A stretch of 6,315 bases of DNA from Flavobacteriales bacterium (lineage in GTDB: Bacteria > Bacteroidota > Bacteroidia > Flavobacteriales > UBA7430), in NCBI GenBank assembly GCA_024959975.1, contig JANXFM010000125.1, positions 1 through 6,315 on the forward strand. The letters run 5' to 3'. Of the stretch, positions 1 to 5,884 are shown piece after piece. The number at the start of each line of letters is the position of its first letter. Position 1 is the stretch's first letter. The notes beneath the pieces were generated by a model that worked only from the letters and a program-made list of their open reading frames with translations, made no database searches and was not told the DNA's origin. The translations under genes and the position numbers were made by a program.

Positions 1-20
1 TTATTATTATTATTATTATT
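1..20. repeat. Trinucleotide microsatellite encoding poly-Asn
   Basis: Positions 1-20 are six TTA units plus TT, and the repeat touches the window edge, so its full length is unknown. On the minus strand it reads AAT AAT ..., giving a run of at least six Asn at the C-terminus of the helicase. In one of the other two frames the same repeat reads TAA stops, so a slip that is not a multiple of three could end the protein here. Confidence 0.85.
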
Positions 21-1187
21 GGGTTTCTTCTTTCTCTTGTGTGGTTCGTAAAGTGGTGCATCACCTATGCCTTCAGGTAGAGCAATTTTATCAACCACTT
101 TATCTATCAAAGTTTCAATATTAAAAAATAGAATTTGGTCTCTATCATTAATTAAAGTAATGGCATGACCTTCAGACTCATTTCTCCCTGTTCTACCGAT
201 CCTATGAATGTAATCTTCTGCATCTGAAGGAATATCATAGTTGATTACTAAAGAAATACCTTTTATGTCAATTCCTCTCGAAACAATATCTGTGGCCACT
301 AAAGTTTTAAACTTTTTGGCTTTAAACTGCCCCATTACTTCTTCTCGCTCCTTCTGCTCTAGGTCAGATGACATTGCTCTTGATTGAATCCCTTGATTCT
401 TCAACTCACGTTGAATAACAGAAATATTCTTCTTAGTAGAAGAAAACACAATCACCGATTCAAAGTCCATACTTTTGAGAATATGAGCTACTAAAGGTGC
501 TTTTTGCTTATCATAAGCCAGATAAGCTTCTTGACGAATGGTTTCAGCAGGTTTTGAAATGGCCACATTTACTCGAGCAGGCTTATAAAGTATATTTTGA
601 GCCAACTGCACGATCTTAGAAGGCATCGTAGCCGAAAATAATAAGGTCTGCCTTTTCTTTGGCAACTTATCCACAATACGTATGATATCGTGATTAAAGC
701 CCATATCCAACATTCGATCAGCCTCATCCAAAATTAAATACTCAACGCCTGATAAATCTATATTTGCCAAAGACAAAAATGACAACAAGCGTCCCGGAGT
801 TGCAATAATTACCTCAGTACCTTTATTTAAAGATTCAGACTGTTGCACCCAGGTTTTTCCGTCTCCACCACCATACACAGCCTGAGAACTAACATGAGCA
901 AAATATGAAAAACCATCAAATTGCTGATCTATCTGCTGAGCCAACTCTCGTGTTGGCGCAATAATGATCGCACGAATTTTTTTCTTTTTTTCTTTGTGAA
1001 GTTCATTCAGTATAGGTAATAAAAACGCTGCCGTCTTACCTGTACCCGTTTGTGCACATGCAATAATATCACGCCCTTCCATAATAACCGGGATCGCTAA
1101 TTCTTGTACCGGCGTAGGTTTTTCAAAATACATCGCATCCAAACCTTCCTGAATATCCTTATGGAAATTAAGTTCTTTAAAAGTCAT
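1..1187 (-). CDS. DEAD-box ATP-dependent RNA helicase, RhlE-like (3' end beyond window)
   Basis: This is an ATP-dependent RNA helicase expected to remodel RNA in the cytoplasm (ribosome assembly, mRNA decay or cold response in this family). The full motif set of the two RecA-like domains is visible in 395 readable residues: Q motif around FEKPTPVQ (21-28), Walker A AQTGTGKT (45-52), PTRELAQQ (78-85), TPGRL (130-134), DEAD (154-157), SAT (185-187), VIVFSST (245-251), ATDIVSRGID (298-307) and HRIGRTGR (328-335). After the core comes a short basic tail (KRKKK, 384-388) and then at least six asparagines that run into the window edge, so the stop codon is not seen. ATG at 1185-1187 is chosen because an in-frame TGA lies five codons upstream (1200-1202) with no other start between. 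A weak promoter-like pair (TTG at 1226-1228, ATTTTTTG at 1201-1208, 17 bases apart, read on the minus strand) precedes it, so it may be transcribed apart from murQ. Family call is firm; the RhlE subgroup is inferred from the short, basic tail. Confidence 0.93.
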   Translation of the reverse strand, partial: MTFKELNFHKDIQEGLDAMYFEKPTPVQELAIPVIMEGRDIIACAQTGTGKTAAFLLPILNELHKEKKKKIRAIIIAPTRELAQQIDQQFDGFSYFAHVSSQAVYGGGDGKTWVQQSESLNKGTEVIIATPGRLLSFLSLANIDLSGVEYLILDEADRMLDMGFNHDIIRIVDKLPKKRQTLLFSATMPSKIVQLAQNILYKPARVNVAISKPAETIRQEAYLAYDKQKAPLVAHILKSMDFESVIVFSSTKKNISVIQRELKNQGIQSRAMSSDLEQKEREEVMGQFKAKKFKTLVATDIVSRGIDIKGISLVINYDIPSDAEDYIHRIGRTGRNESEGHAITLINDRDQILFFNIETLIDKVVDKIALPEGIGDAPLYEPHKRKKKPNNNNNN

Positions 1188-1247
1188 ATTGTTTTTTTTT
1201 CAAAAAATGCTTCTACTACCGGCATCAATCCCTTTACTAAAAAACAT

Positions 1248-2057
1248 TTATTTACCATCTCTATAAGCCTTAACGGCCTCACGAACAGAACCGTATTTTA
1301 ACAAATATTCCTGAGCTGTATTCAAATCTAAATTGGTTTCATCGGCTACCATTCGGGAACCTCTATCCACTAACTTATCATTACTCAATTGCATATCTAC
1401 CATCTTATTTCCTTGTACTTTACCAAGTTTAATCATCAAAGAGGTAGAAATCATGTTTAAAACCAACTTCTGTGCCGTACCCGCTTTCATTCGGGTACTC
1501 CCTGTAACGTATTCAGGTCCTACTACAACTTCAACAGGAAAATCCGAACATTTCGTTAAAGGAGAATTCGCATTGCAAGTTATACATCCTGTGAGAATAT
1601 TCTCTTTTCGACAGGCTTTTAATGCTCCTATTACGTAAGGAGTAGTTCCTGATGCAGCAATTCCGATAACAGAATCTAATTTTGTAATGTTATTTCTCTG
1701 TAAATCGTCCCATCCAAGATCAATATTATCCTCAGCAAATTCAACTGCTTTACGTATAGCACCATCTCCACCAGCAATTAAACCGACTACCAGATCATGA
1801 GAAACTCCATAAGTTGGAGGGCATTCTGAAGCATCAAGAACGCCCAAACGCCCACTGGTTCCGGCTCCCAAATAAAATAAGCGCCCACCTTTTTGCATCC
1901 GAGGAAGAATATTTTCTACCAAAACTTGAATTTGAGGAATAGAGCTACAAACTACTTTCGGAACTTTTTGGTCTTCCTGATTCATTTGTAGCAACAATGT
2001 AGAAACAGATTGCTTCTCTAAATTTTTATATAAACTTTCTTTTTCAGTAGTTTTCAT
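1248..2057 (-). CDS. murQ: N-acetylmuramic acid 6-phosphate etherase
   Basis: MurQ cleaves the D-lactyl ether of MurNAc-6-phosphate to give GlcNAc-6-phosphate and D-lactate, a cytoplasmic step in recycling cell-wall muramic acid. The 269 residues form a SIS-type sugar-isomerase fold: sugar-phosphate loop GAGTSGRLG (64-72), then SECPPTYG (77-84) with E78, and AEDN (108-111) with E109. By spacing, E78 and E109 correspond to the two glutamates reported as catalytic in the E. coli enzyme. The family signature GPEYVTGSTRMKAGTAQK is complete (180-197). The protein is about 30 residues shorter than E. coli MurQ (298 aa), mostly at the C-terminus. ATG at 2055-2057 is supported by an in-frame TAA at 2079-2081 with no start between. 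It lies 48 bases downstream of the lrp stop with no clear promoter in that gap, suggesting co-transcription. No kinase or transporter supplying MurNAc-6-phosphate lies in the window. Confidence 0.95.
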   Translation of the reverse strand: MKTTEKESLYKNLEKQSVSTLLLQMNQEDQKVPKVVCSSIPQIQVLVENILPRMQKGGRLFYLGAGTSGRLGVLDASECPPTYGVSHDLVVGLIAGGDGAIRKAVEFAEDNIDLGWDDLQRNNITKLDSVIGIAASGTTPYVIGALKACRKENILTGCITCNANSPLTKCSDFPVEVVVGPEYVTGSTRMKAGTAQKLVLNMISTSLMIKLGKVQGNKMVDMQLSNDKLVDRGSRMVADETNLDLNTAQEYLLKYGSVREAVKAYRDGK

Positions 2058-2105
2058 CGTATGAGAAGAGTATTTCTTTTAGGTTCGCTTCAGCTTTAAT
2101 ATAAA

Positions 2106-2591
2106 TTAACCCTTCGTTTCATTTAAATCCATATAATCGATCAAAGAATCCTTCTCATTTATTATTTCTTCCATAGAAATAAATGTTTCTGTTCTACTTA
2201 TACCATCAATGGTATGAATCCTTTTAAGCACTTTTCGAGCTGCAGCCGAATCCATTGCTCTTACTTTACAAAAAATACTAAATTGTCCCGTAGTAAAATC
2301 GATAACTGTAATCTGTGGAATTTCCTTCAAAACTTTAACTACATTATCGATACTCTTCGCCTGGTCCAAAAACACCCCCAAATAAGCCGTAAAAGAAAAC
2401 CCTAACTTCGAATAATCAATCCTTATGGTGAAGTTTTTTATAATCCCTAAATCCTCTAATCTTTTTACTCTCACATGCACTGTACTCGGCGAAACAAGAA
2501 TTCTGGAAGCCAAATCAGTATATGAAATCTTAGCATTTGAAGACAAGTGCTTAATGATTTCCAAATCAATGGTATCAATCTTACTTTTCAT
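2106..2591 (-). CDS. Lrp/AsnC family transcriptional regulator
   Basis: This is a DNA-binding regulator of the feast/famine type, which usually forms dimers to octamers and often senses amino acids. The 161 residues match the family length. The N-terminal winged helix-turn-helix spans about residues 5-60: IDTIDLEIIKHL, then SYTDLASRILVSPSTVHVRV, whose recognition helix starts near 35, then KRLEDLGII before the wing. A ligand-binding RAM domain follows (about 66-142), including the segment TGQFSIFCKV (101-110). ATG at 2589-2591 is the only sensible start, because an in-frame TAA stands at 2607-2609. The gene is followed closely by murQ on the same strand. A dyad at 2637-2662 in its leader could be an autoregulatory operator, a common feature of the family, but this is inference. 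The effector and targets cannot be read from the sequence; the E1 oxoacid dehydrogenase gene lies about 450 bases upstream on the same strand. Confidence 0.92.
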   Translation of the reverse strand: MKSKIDTIDLEIIKHLSSNAKISYTDLASRILVSPSTVHVRVKRLEDLGIIKNFTIRIDYSKLGFSFTAYLGVFLDQAKSIDNVVKVLKEIPQITVIDFTTGQFSIFCKVRAMDSAAARKVLKRIHTIDGISRTETFISMEEIINEKDSLIDYMDLNETKG

Positions 2592-2636
2592 AACAGAAAC
2601 CTGTATTTAATCTTGTTATTTTCACGAAAATAATCA

Positions 2637-2662
2637 AATTTTATGTGACATTTATTAAAATT
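2637..2662. promoter_or_regulatory. Candidate operator dyad upstream of lrp
   Basis: AATTTTA (2637-2643) and TAAAATT (2656-2662) are a perfect 7-base inverted repeat with a 12-base spacer. It lies 46 bases before the lrp start and overlaps a one-mismatch -7 element. Lrp-family proteins often bind AT-rich dyads before their own gene. In DNA this AT-rich, such a repeat could also arise by chance. Confidence 0.3.
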
Positions 2663-2700
2663 GTATCCTTAAACAAAAAAATTTCTTTTAATCAATAAGA

Positions 2701-2725
2701 TTTACGAAATTTACTGTAAAGTAAA
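2701..2725. repeat. Cluster of TTTAC / GTAAA direct and inverted repeats
   Basis: TTTAC occurs at 2701-2705 and 2710-2714, followed by its complement GTAAA at 2716-2720 and 2721-2725. The inner pair forms an 11-base palindrome centred on T2715. Such a cluster could be a protein-binding site between the divergent genes. No regulator can be named. Confidence 0.4.
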
Positions 2726-2760
2726 AGCCCCCAGGAATAGAACCTGGATAACAGGCTTTT
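2723..2760. terminator. Two-tier stem-loop: terminator, attenuator or structured RNA
   Basis: AAAAGCC (2723-2729) pairs with GGCTTTT (2754-2760), and inside it CCAGG (2731-2735) pairs with CCTGG (2743-2747) around a 7-base loop. The tiers are joined by ATAAC (2748-2752) and by the 2730/2753 position, which is G-U on a minus-strand RNA but C-A on a plus-strand RNA, so the minus-strand fold is slightly better. An A-run before and a T-run after fit an intrinsic terminator on either strand (five T on plus, four on minus). On plus it would stand 18 bases before the small ORF and could act as an attenuator. On minus it would end read-through from the E1 gene about 280 bases past its stop. The fold is clear; the role and strand are not. 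Confidence 0.6.
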
Positions 2761-2774
2761 TAGTTAACTAAAAA
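2757..2774. repeat. Perfect 18-bp palindrome just before the small ORF
   Basis: TTTTTAGTTAACTAAAAA is a perfect palindrome centred between 2765 and 2766. It ends three bases before the ATG at 2778 and shares TTTT (2757-2760) with the 3' arm of the preceding stem-loop, so both hairpins cannot form fully at once. It could be a dimeric regulator site in DNA or a weak competing hairpin in RNA. Confidence 0.55.
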
Positions 2775-2777
2775 ACT

Positions 2778-2981
2778 ATGTACGGAGAATTAATTCACAC
2801 AGAACATCAACTTGAGAGTGTATCGGAATATTATTTTGATACGGATCAAAAGGTTATTACTGAACTCAAGAGCCTTATCAACAACAGAGTCCGCGTATAC
2901 TCATACAGTTTAAATCAATTTAAACAAATGCATAAAGACTCAAGAATAAACAAATGTTTTGACAAGTTAGTTCGTAAATAA
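2778..2981 (+). CDS. Small protein of unknown function (67 aa)
   Basis: I do not recognise this protein. It is the only gene on the plus strand and lies in otherwise non-coding DNA between lrp and the E1 gene, so it is not a shadow of another gene. ATG at 2778 follows an A-rich leader (CTAAAAAACT), normal for Bacteroidota, and an in-frame TAA at 2769-2771 bars an earlier start. The product is polar and charged, with no signal peptide or membrane segment. An acidic N-terminal half (GELIHTEHQLESVSEYYFDTD) gives way to a basic C-terminal half (INNRVRVYSYSLNQFKQMHK, ending DKLVRK). It has one Cys and no metal-binding or catalytic motif I can name. It converges with the E1 gene, stop to stop, 59 bases apart. 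The ordinary residue mix and complete start context favour a real gene, but at 67 codons a chance ORF remains possible. Confidence 0.55.
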   Translation: MYGELIHTEHQLESVSEYYFDTDQKVITELKSLINNRVRVYSYSLNQFKQMHKDSRINKCFDKLVRK

Positions 2982-3040
2982 ACTATTCCATACAAGGCTA
3001 ACCTTTACAATTACTTACCCCTACTATTTCAACTGCACAT

Positions 3041-5449
3041 TTAGTAGATACTCAAATACTTTTCGGGATCAACACCTCGCATCATCTCATAAACCTCTTC
3101 AAAAATATCGTCTACACTAGGTTTAGAGAAATAATCTCCATCCGTTCCGTAGGCAGGACGATGTGCTTTTGCTGTCAAGGTACGAGGCTCACTATCTAAA
3201 TGAAAATATGCTTTTTGCTCTTCCAACACCTTCTGCATCATATAAGATGTAGCTCCACCAGGAACATCCTCATCAATAAAGATTACACGATTTGTTTTAG
3301 CAATACTTTCTACAATTTTATGATTTACGTCAAATGGAATTAAAGATTGAATATCAATAACCTCGACAGAAATATCTTCTGCTTCTAACTCTCGAGCAGC
3401 TTCCATTACCAAGCGCCATGTTGAGCCATAGGTAACCAATGTTACATCTGTTCCTTCCTTAGTTGTTTCAACTAGTCCAACCGGAGTTCTAAAGGCACCT
3501 AAATTAGATGGCATCTTTTCTTTCAAACGATATCCATTCAAACACTCAATAATTAAAGCCGGATCATCAGACGCTAACATGGTATTATAAAAACCTGCAG
3601 CTTTAGTCATGTTTCTAGGCACTAAAATATTCACTCCTCTAAGAGAATTAATAATCATTCCCATAGGCGAACCGGAATGCCAGATCCCTTCCAAACGATG
3701 TCCACGAGTTCTTACGATTAATGGGGCTTTCTGCCCCCCTTTTGTTCTGTAGTGTAAAGTAGCCAGATCATCACTCATGATCTGAATGGCATACAATAAA
3801 TAGTCTAAATACTGAATCTCGGCAATGGGACGTAAACCACGAAGTGCCATTCCAATACCCTGTCCAAGGATCGTAGCTTCACGAATTCCCGTATCTGAAA
3901 CACGCAATTCGCCGTGCTTCTCCTGCATTCCTTCCAGACCCTGATTCACATCTCCAATACAACCTGAATCTTCACCGAAAATTAAAGTCTCCGGCTTATT
4001 TGTAAGAATCGCATCAAAGTTATCCCGGATAATAATCCGTGCATCCACATCCCGGGCATCATCATCATACTCCGGCAAAACCTCTTCTATTTTTAAAGAG
4101 GCAAATTCAGACGCACTATACAAATGACTACTAAAACGATCAGAATTGACTTCCTTTTCCCTATTCAACCATGCTATTAAACCTGCTTTGACCGAAGAAT
4201 TCTCAGAGCGAACCAAACGAAGTCCCCTGCGAGCTGCATAAAAGATATCTTTTCGGAAAGGCTCAATATTTTTACTTAAATCATTAGCCAGCTTTTCGAT
4301 AAAAACTTTATTAGGGCTTCCCTCTGCTAATTGCAACAATAAAGAAGCAACTTCTTTCTGCTCTTCTTTTATCGGATTAATGTATGCTTTCCAGGCTTCG
4401 CCTTTTGCAAGCCTTATTGTTTTCTTCGCCGCTACGTAAATAGCATCCAAATCCTCCTGAGTAGCAATACCCGTCTGAGTCATCCATTCACCCATTTTTT
4501 TTATGGGATCGAAATCCGATTCCCACTGCAAACGTTCTTTAGACTTGTAACGTTCGTGCGAACCGGAAGTAGAATGTCCTTGAGGTTGTGTTACTTCCGA
4601 AACGTGTATCAAACAAGGGACATGCTCTTCACGAGCTATTTTTTCGGCTCTTTGATACGTTTCAATTAAAGACGGATAATCCCAACCTTTAACACAAAAA
4701 ATTTCATACCCTTCGCCATTTTCATCACGTTGAAAACCTTTTAAAACTTCTGAAATACTCTCTTTAGTTGTCTGATATTTAGAAGGTACTGAAATCCCAT
4801 AACCATCATCCCAAACAGACATGATCATTGGCACTTGTAAAACTCCGGCAGCGTTAATGGTTTCAAAAAACAAACCTTCAGAAGTACTTGCATCACCAAT
4901 GGTTCCAAAAGCAATTTCATTTCCTTTATCAGAGAAAGAACTCCAATCTTGTAAATCTTTATTATTGCGATATACTTTTGAAGCTTGTGCCAATCCTAAC
5001 AAACGAGGCATTTGAGCTGAAGTACAGGAAATATCTGCCGAAGAATTTTTCATCTGCATTAAATCCTTCCAGGTACCATCCTCATTTAAACTGCGTGTAG
5101 CATAATGCCCTGACATCTGACGACCTGCTGATGCCGGCTCCTGAACCACATCCGTATGACCATAAAGACCAGCAAACATTTCCCGGATCGACACTTCACC
5201 AATGGCCATCATAAAAGTCTGATCACGGTAATAACCGGAACGAAAATCCCCTTTTCTAAAAACTTTTGCCATGGCTATTTGTGCCAACTCCTTACCATCA
5301 CCAAAAATTCCAAATTTCGCCTTGCCTGTTAACACCTCACGACGACCTAACAAACTTACCTCACGGCTTTCGCAAGCCAAGCGGTAATCTGACAATAGTT
5401 CCTGACGGAAATCCACAAAAGAAATTTCTTTATTTTTTGATAAGATCAT
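3041..5449 (-). CDS. Fused alpha/beta E1 component of a 2-oxoacid dehydrogenase complex (probably branched-chain)
   Basis: This thiamine-diphosphate enzyme decarboxylates a 2-oxoacid and passes the acyl group to the lipoyl arm of an E2 partner. E1 alpha and beta, separate in most bacteria, are joined in one 802-residue chain. Alpha half: GRQMSGHY (109-116), diphosphate motif GDASTSEG (185-192) through WDDGYGIS (213-220), and the substrate-loop segment GHSTSGSHERYK (291-302). A linker of about 100 residues follows. Beta half: FGEDSG (491-496), DTGIREATILGQGIGMALRG (519-538) with E524 at the cofactor-activating Glu position, H591 in WHSGSP, and a transketolase C-terminal domain from about 655. 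The usual GDG...NN cofactor motif reads GDA...DD. ATG at 5447-5449 is fixed by an in-frame TAA at 5456-5458. The gene has its own promoter and no E2 or E3 neighbour. Branched-chain specificity is inferred from the HSTS loop and family habit; pyruvate or another oxoacid is not excluded. Confidence 0.92.
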   Translation of the reverse strand: MILSKNKEISFVDFRQELLSDYRLACESREVSLLGRREVLTGKAKFGIFGDGKELAQIAMAKVFRKGDFRSGYYRDQTFMMAIGEVSIREMFAGLYGHTDVVQEPASAGRQMSGHYATRSLNEDGTWKDLMQMKNSSADISCTSAQMPRLLGLAQASKVYRNNKDLQDWSSFSDKGNEIAFGTIGDASTSEGLFFETINAAGVLQVPMIMSVWDDGYGISVPSKYQTTKESISEVLKGFQRDENGEGYEIFCVKGWDYPSLIETYQRAEKIAREEHVPCLIHVSEVTQPQGHSTSGSHERYKSKERLQWESDFDPIKKMGEWMTQTGIATQEDLDAIYVAAKKTIRLAKGEAWKAYINPIKEEQKEVASLLLQLAEGSPNKVFIEKLANDLSKNIEPFRKDIFYAARRGLRLVRSENSSVKAGLIAWLNREKEVNSDRFSSHLYSASEFASLKIEEVLPEYDDDARDVDARIIIRDNFDAILTNKPETLIFGEDSGCIGDVNQGLEGMQEKHGELRVSDTGIREATILGQGIGMALRGLRPIAEIQYLDYLLYAIQIMSDDLATLHYRTKGGQKAPLIVRTRGHRLEGIWHSGSPMGMIINSLRGVNILVPRNMTKAAGFYNTMLASDDPALIIECLNGYRLKEKMPSNLGAFRTPVGLVETTKEGTDVTLVTYGSTWRLVMEAARELEAEDISVEVIDIQSLIPFDVNHKIVESIAKTNRVIFIDEDVPGGATSYMMQKVLEEQKAYFHLDSEPRTLTAKAHRPAYGTDGDYFSKPSVDDIFEEVYEMMRGVDPEKYLSIY

Positions 5450-5479
5450 AAATATTTAATTCTATCTATTAAACGCCTG

Positions 5480-5509
5480 CAAATTTACGAAAAATCAACG
5501 AGGCTGAAA
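5480..5509 (-). promoter_or_regulatory. Bacteroidota-type promoter of the E1 dehydrogenase gene
   Basis: On the minus strand TAAATTTG (5480-5487) matches the Bacteroidota -7 consensus TAnnTTTG exactly. Nineteen bases upstream, TTT (5507-5509) stands where TTG is expected, a two-of-three match. Transcription would start near 5473-5476, giving a leader of about 25 bases before the ATG, typical for this group. Confidence 0.65.
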
Positions 5510-5597
5510 ATCAGTATTATAATTGATAATGGATAATTTATTCTTGCTTAGTCATCAACTGAAACTAGAATAGGATGAAGGTACTACCAACTAGTTA

Positions 5598-5840
5598 CTA
5601 ATCATTATTTGCAATCGACTTTAAATACAAACGCTCTACTTTTTCTCTAGCCCAGGGTGTAGTCCTTAAGAACTTCAAACTCGATTTAAAAGTTGGTTTA
5701 TTTAAAAAGCAATTTATGCCAAGACGCTCGCCCATTTCTTCCCAGCCATACACGCCCTCTAAATACTCCAACATCTCTACCAACTTCACGCCGTGCATCG
5801 GGTTATTTGGCTGCTCTTGTCCTTTATTTTCTTTTTCCAT
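5598..5840 (-). CDS. VF530 family (DUF2132) small DNA-binding protein
   Basis: This 80-residue protein matches the VF530/DUF2132 family in full. A polar N-terminal tail (1-11) is followed by NNPMHGVKL (12-20), YGWEEMGERLGINCF (31-45) and the family block KSSLKFLRTTPWAREKVERL (52-71). The family is named after a Vibrio fischeri protein of known structure described as DNA-binding; its physiological role is not well established, so none is assigned here. The product is small, highly charged and presumably cytoplasmic. ATG at 5838-5840 puts the conserved core at the usual distance from the N-terminus. The gene lies downstream of the P5C dehydrogenase on the same strand, 44 bases away, with a terminator-like hairpin between them and no clear promoter of its own. 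Its expression may rely on read-through or a promoter I cannot see. The family call is from memory of the conserved motifs. Confidence 0.88.
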   Translation of the reverse strand: MEKENKGQEQPNNPMHGVKLVEMLEYLEGVYGWEEMGERLGINCFLNKPTFKSSLKFLRTTPWAREKVERLYLKSIANND

Positions 5841-5847
5841 AAAAAGT

Positions 5848-5870
5848 AAAAAAACCTCACTATCGCAAGG
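5848..5870 (-). terminator. Intrinsic terminator after the P5C dehydrogenase gene
   Basis: On the minus strand CCTTGC (5865-5870) pairs with GTGAGG (5855-5860) around the tetraloop GATA, giving six pairs of which two are G-U, and seven T follow directly (5848-5854). The wobble pairs become mismatches on the plus strand, so the signal is specific to the minus strand. It begins 14 bases after the upstream stop codon and its T-run ends 7 bases before the VF530 gene start, so it could also attenuate that gene. Confidence 0.6.
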
Positions 5871-5884
5871 CTCTATGGTATTAA

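Larger units (their letters stand above)
2592..2777. promoter_or_regulatory. Non-coding region between lrp and the small plus-strand gene
   Basis: This 186-base gap separates two divergent genes, so it should carry start signals for both. It is very AT-rich on the lrp side and holds four dyad structures listed separately. No exact TAnnTTTG element is seen on either strand. The best minus-strand near-matches for lrp are TATTTTCG (2625-2632), AAAATTTG (2635-2642) and TAAATTTC (2706-2713), each one base off and none with a good -33 TTG at the usual distance. Promoter positions are therefore unresolved. Confidence 0.6.

Noticed and set aside
1104..1301. Plus-strand 65-codon ORF across the helicase 5' end and the murQ 3' end
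   Set aside because: It lies antisense to two well-supported genes and has no recognisable protein features.
1333..1638. Plus-strand 101-codon ORF
   Set aside because: It is fully antisense to murQ, whose motifs are intact in the other frame.
2214..2610. Two plus-strand ORFs of about 60 codons (2214-2405, 2425-2610)
   Set aside because: Both are antisense to the Lrp/AsnC gene and show no family features.
2994..3047. Terminator for the convergent gene ends: AAGG/CCTT hairpin (2994-3005) and CTACTA/TAGTAG (3021-3047)
   Set aside because: Stems are only 4 and 6 bp, the second has a 15-base loop and overlaps the E1 stop, and neither has a following T-run.
4821..5451. Plus-strand ORFs at 4821-5015, 4888-5100 and 5266-5451
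   Set aside because: All are antisense to the E1 dehydrogenase and are explained by its codon composition.
5525..5537. GATAAT repeated at 5525-5530 and 5532-5537
   Set aside because: Only two short AT-rich copies; this does not support a functional repeat.
5589..5596. AACTAGTT palindrome just after the VF530 stop
   Set aside because: It is 8 bp, with no T-run and no partner structure, so it is within chance expectation.
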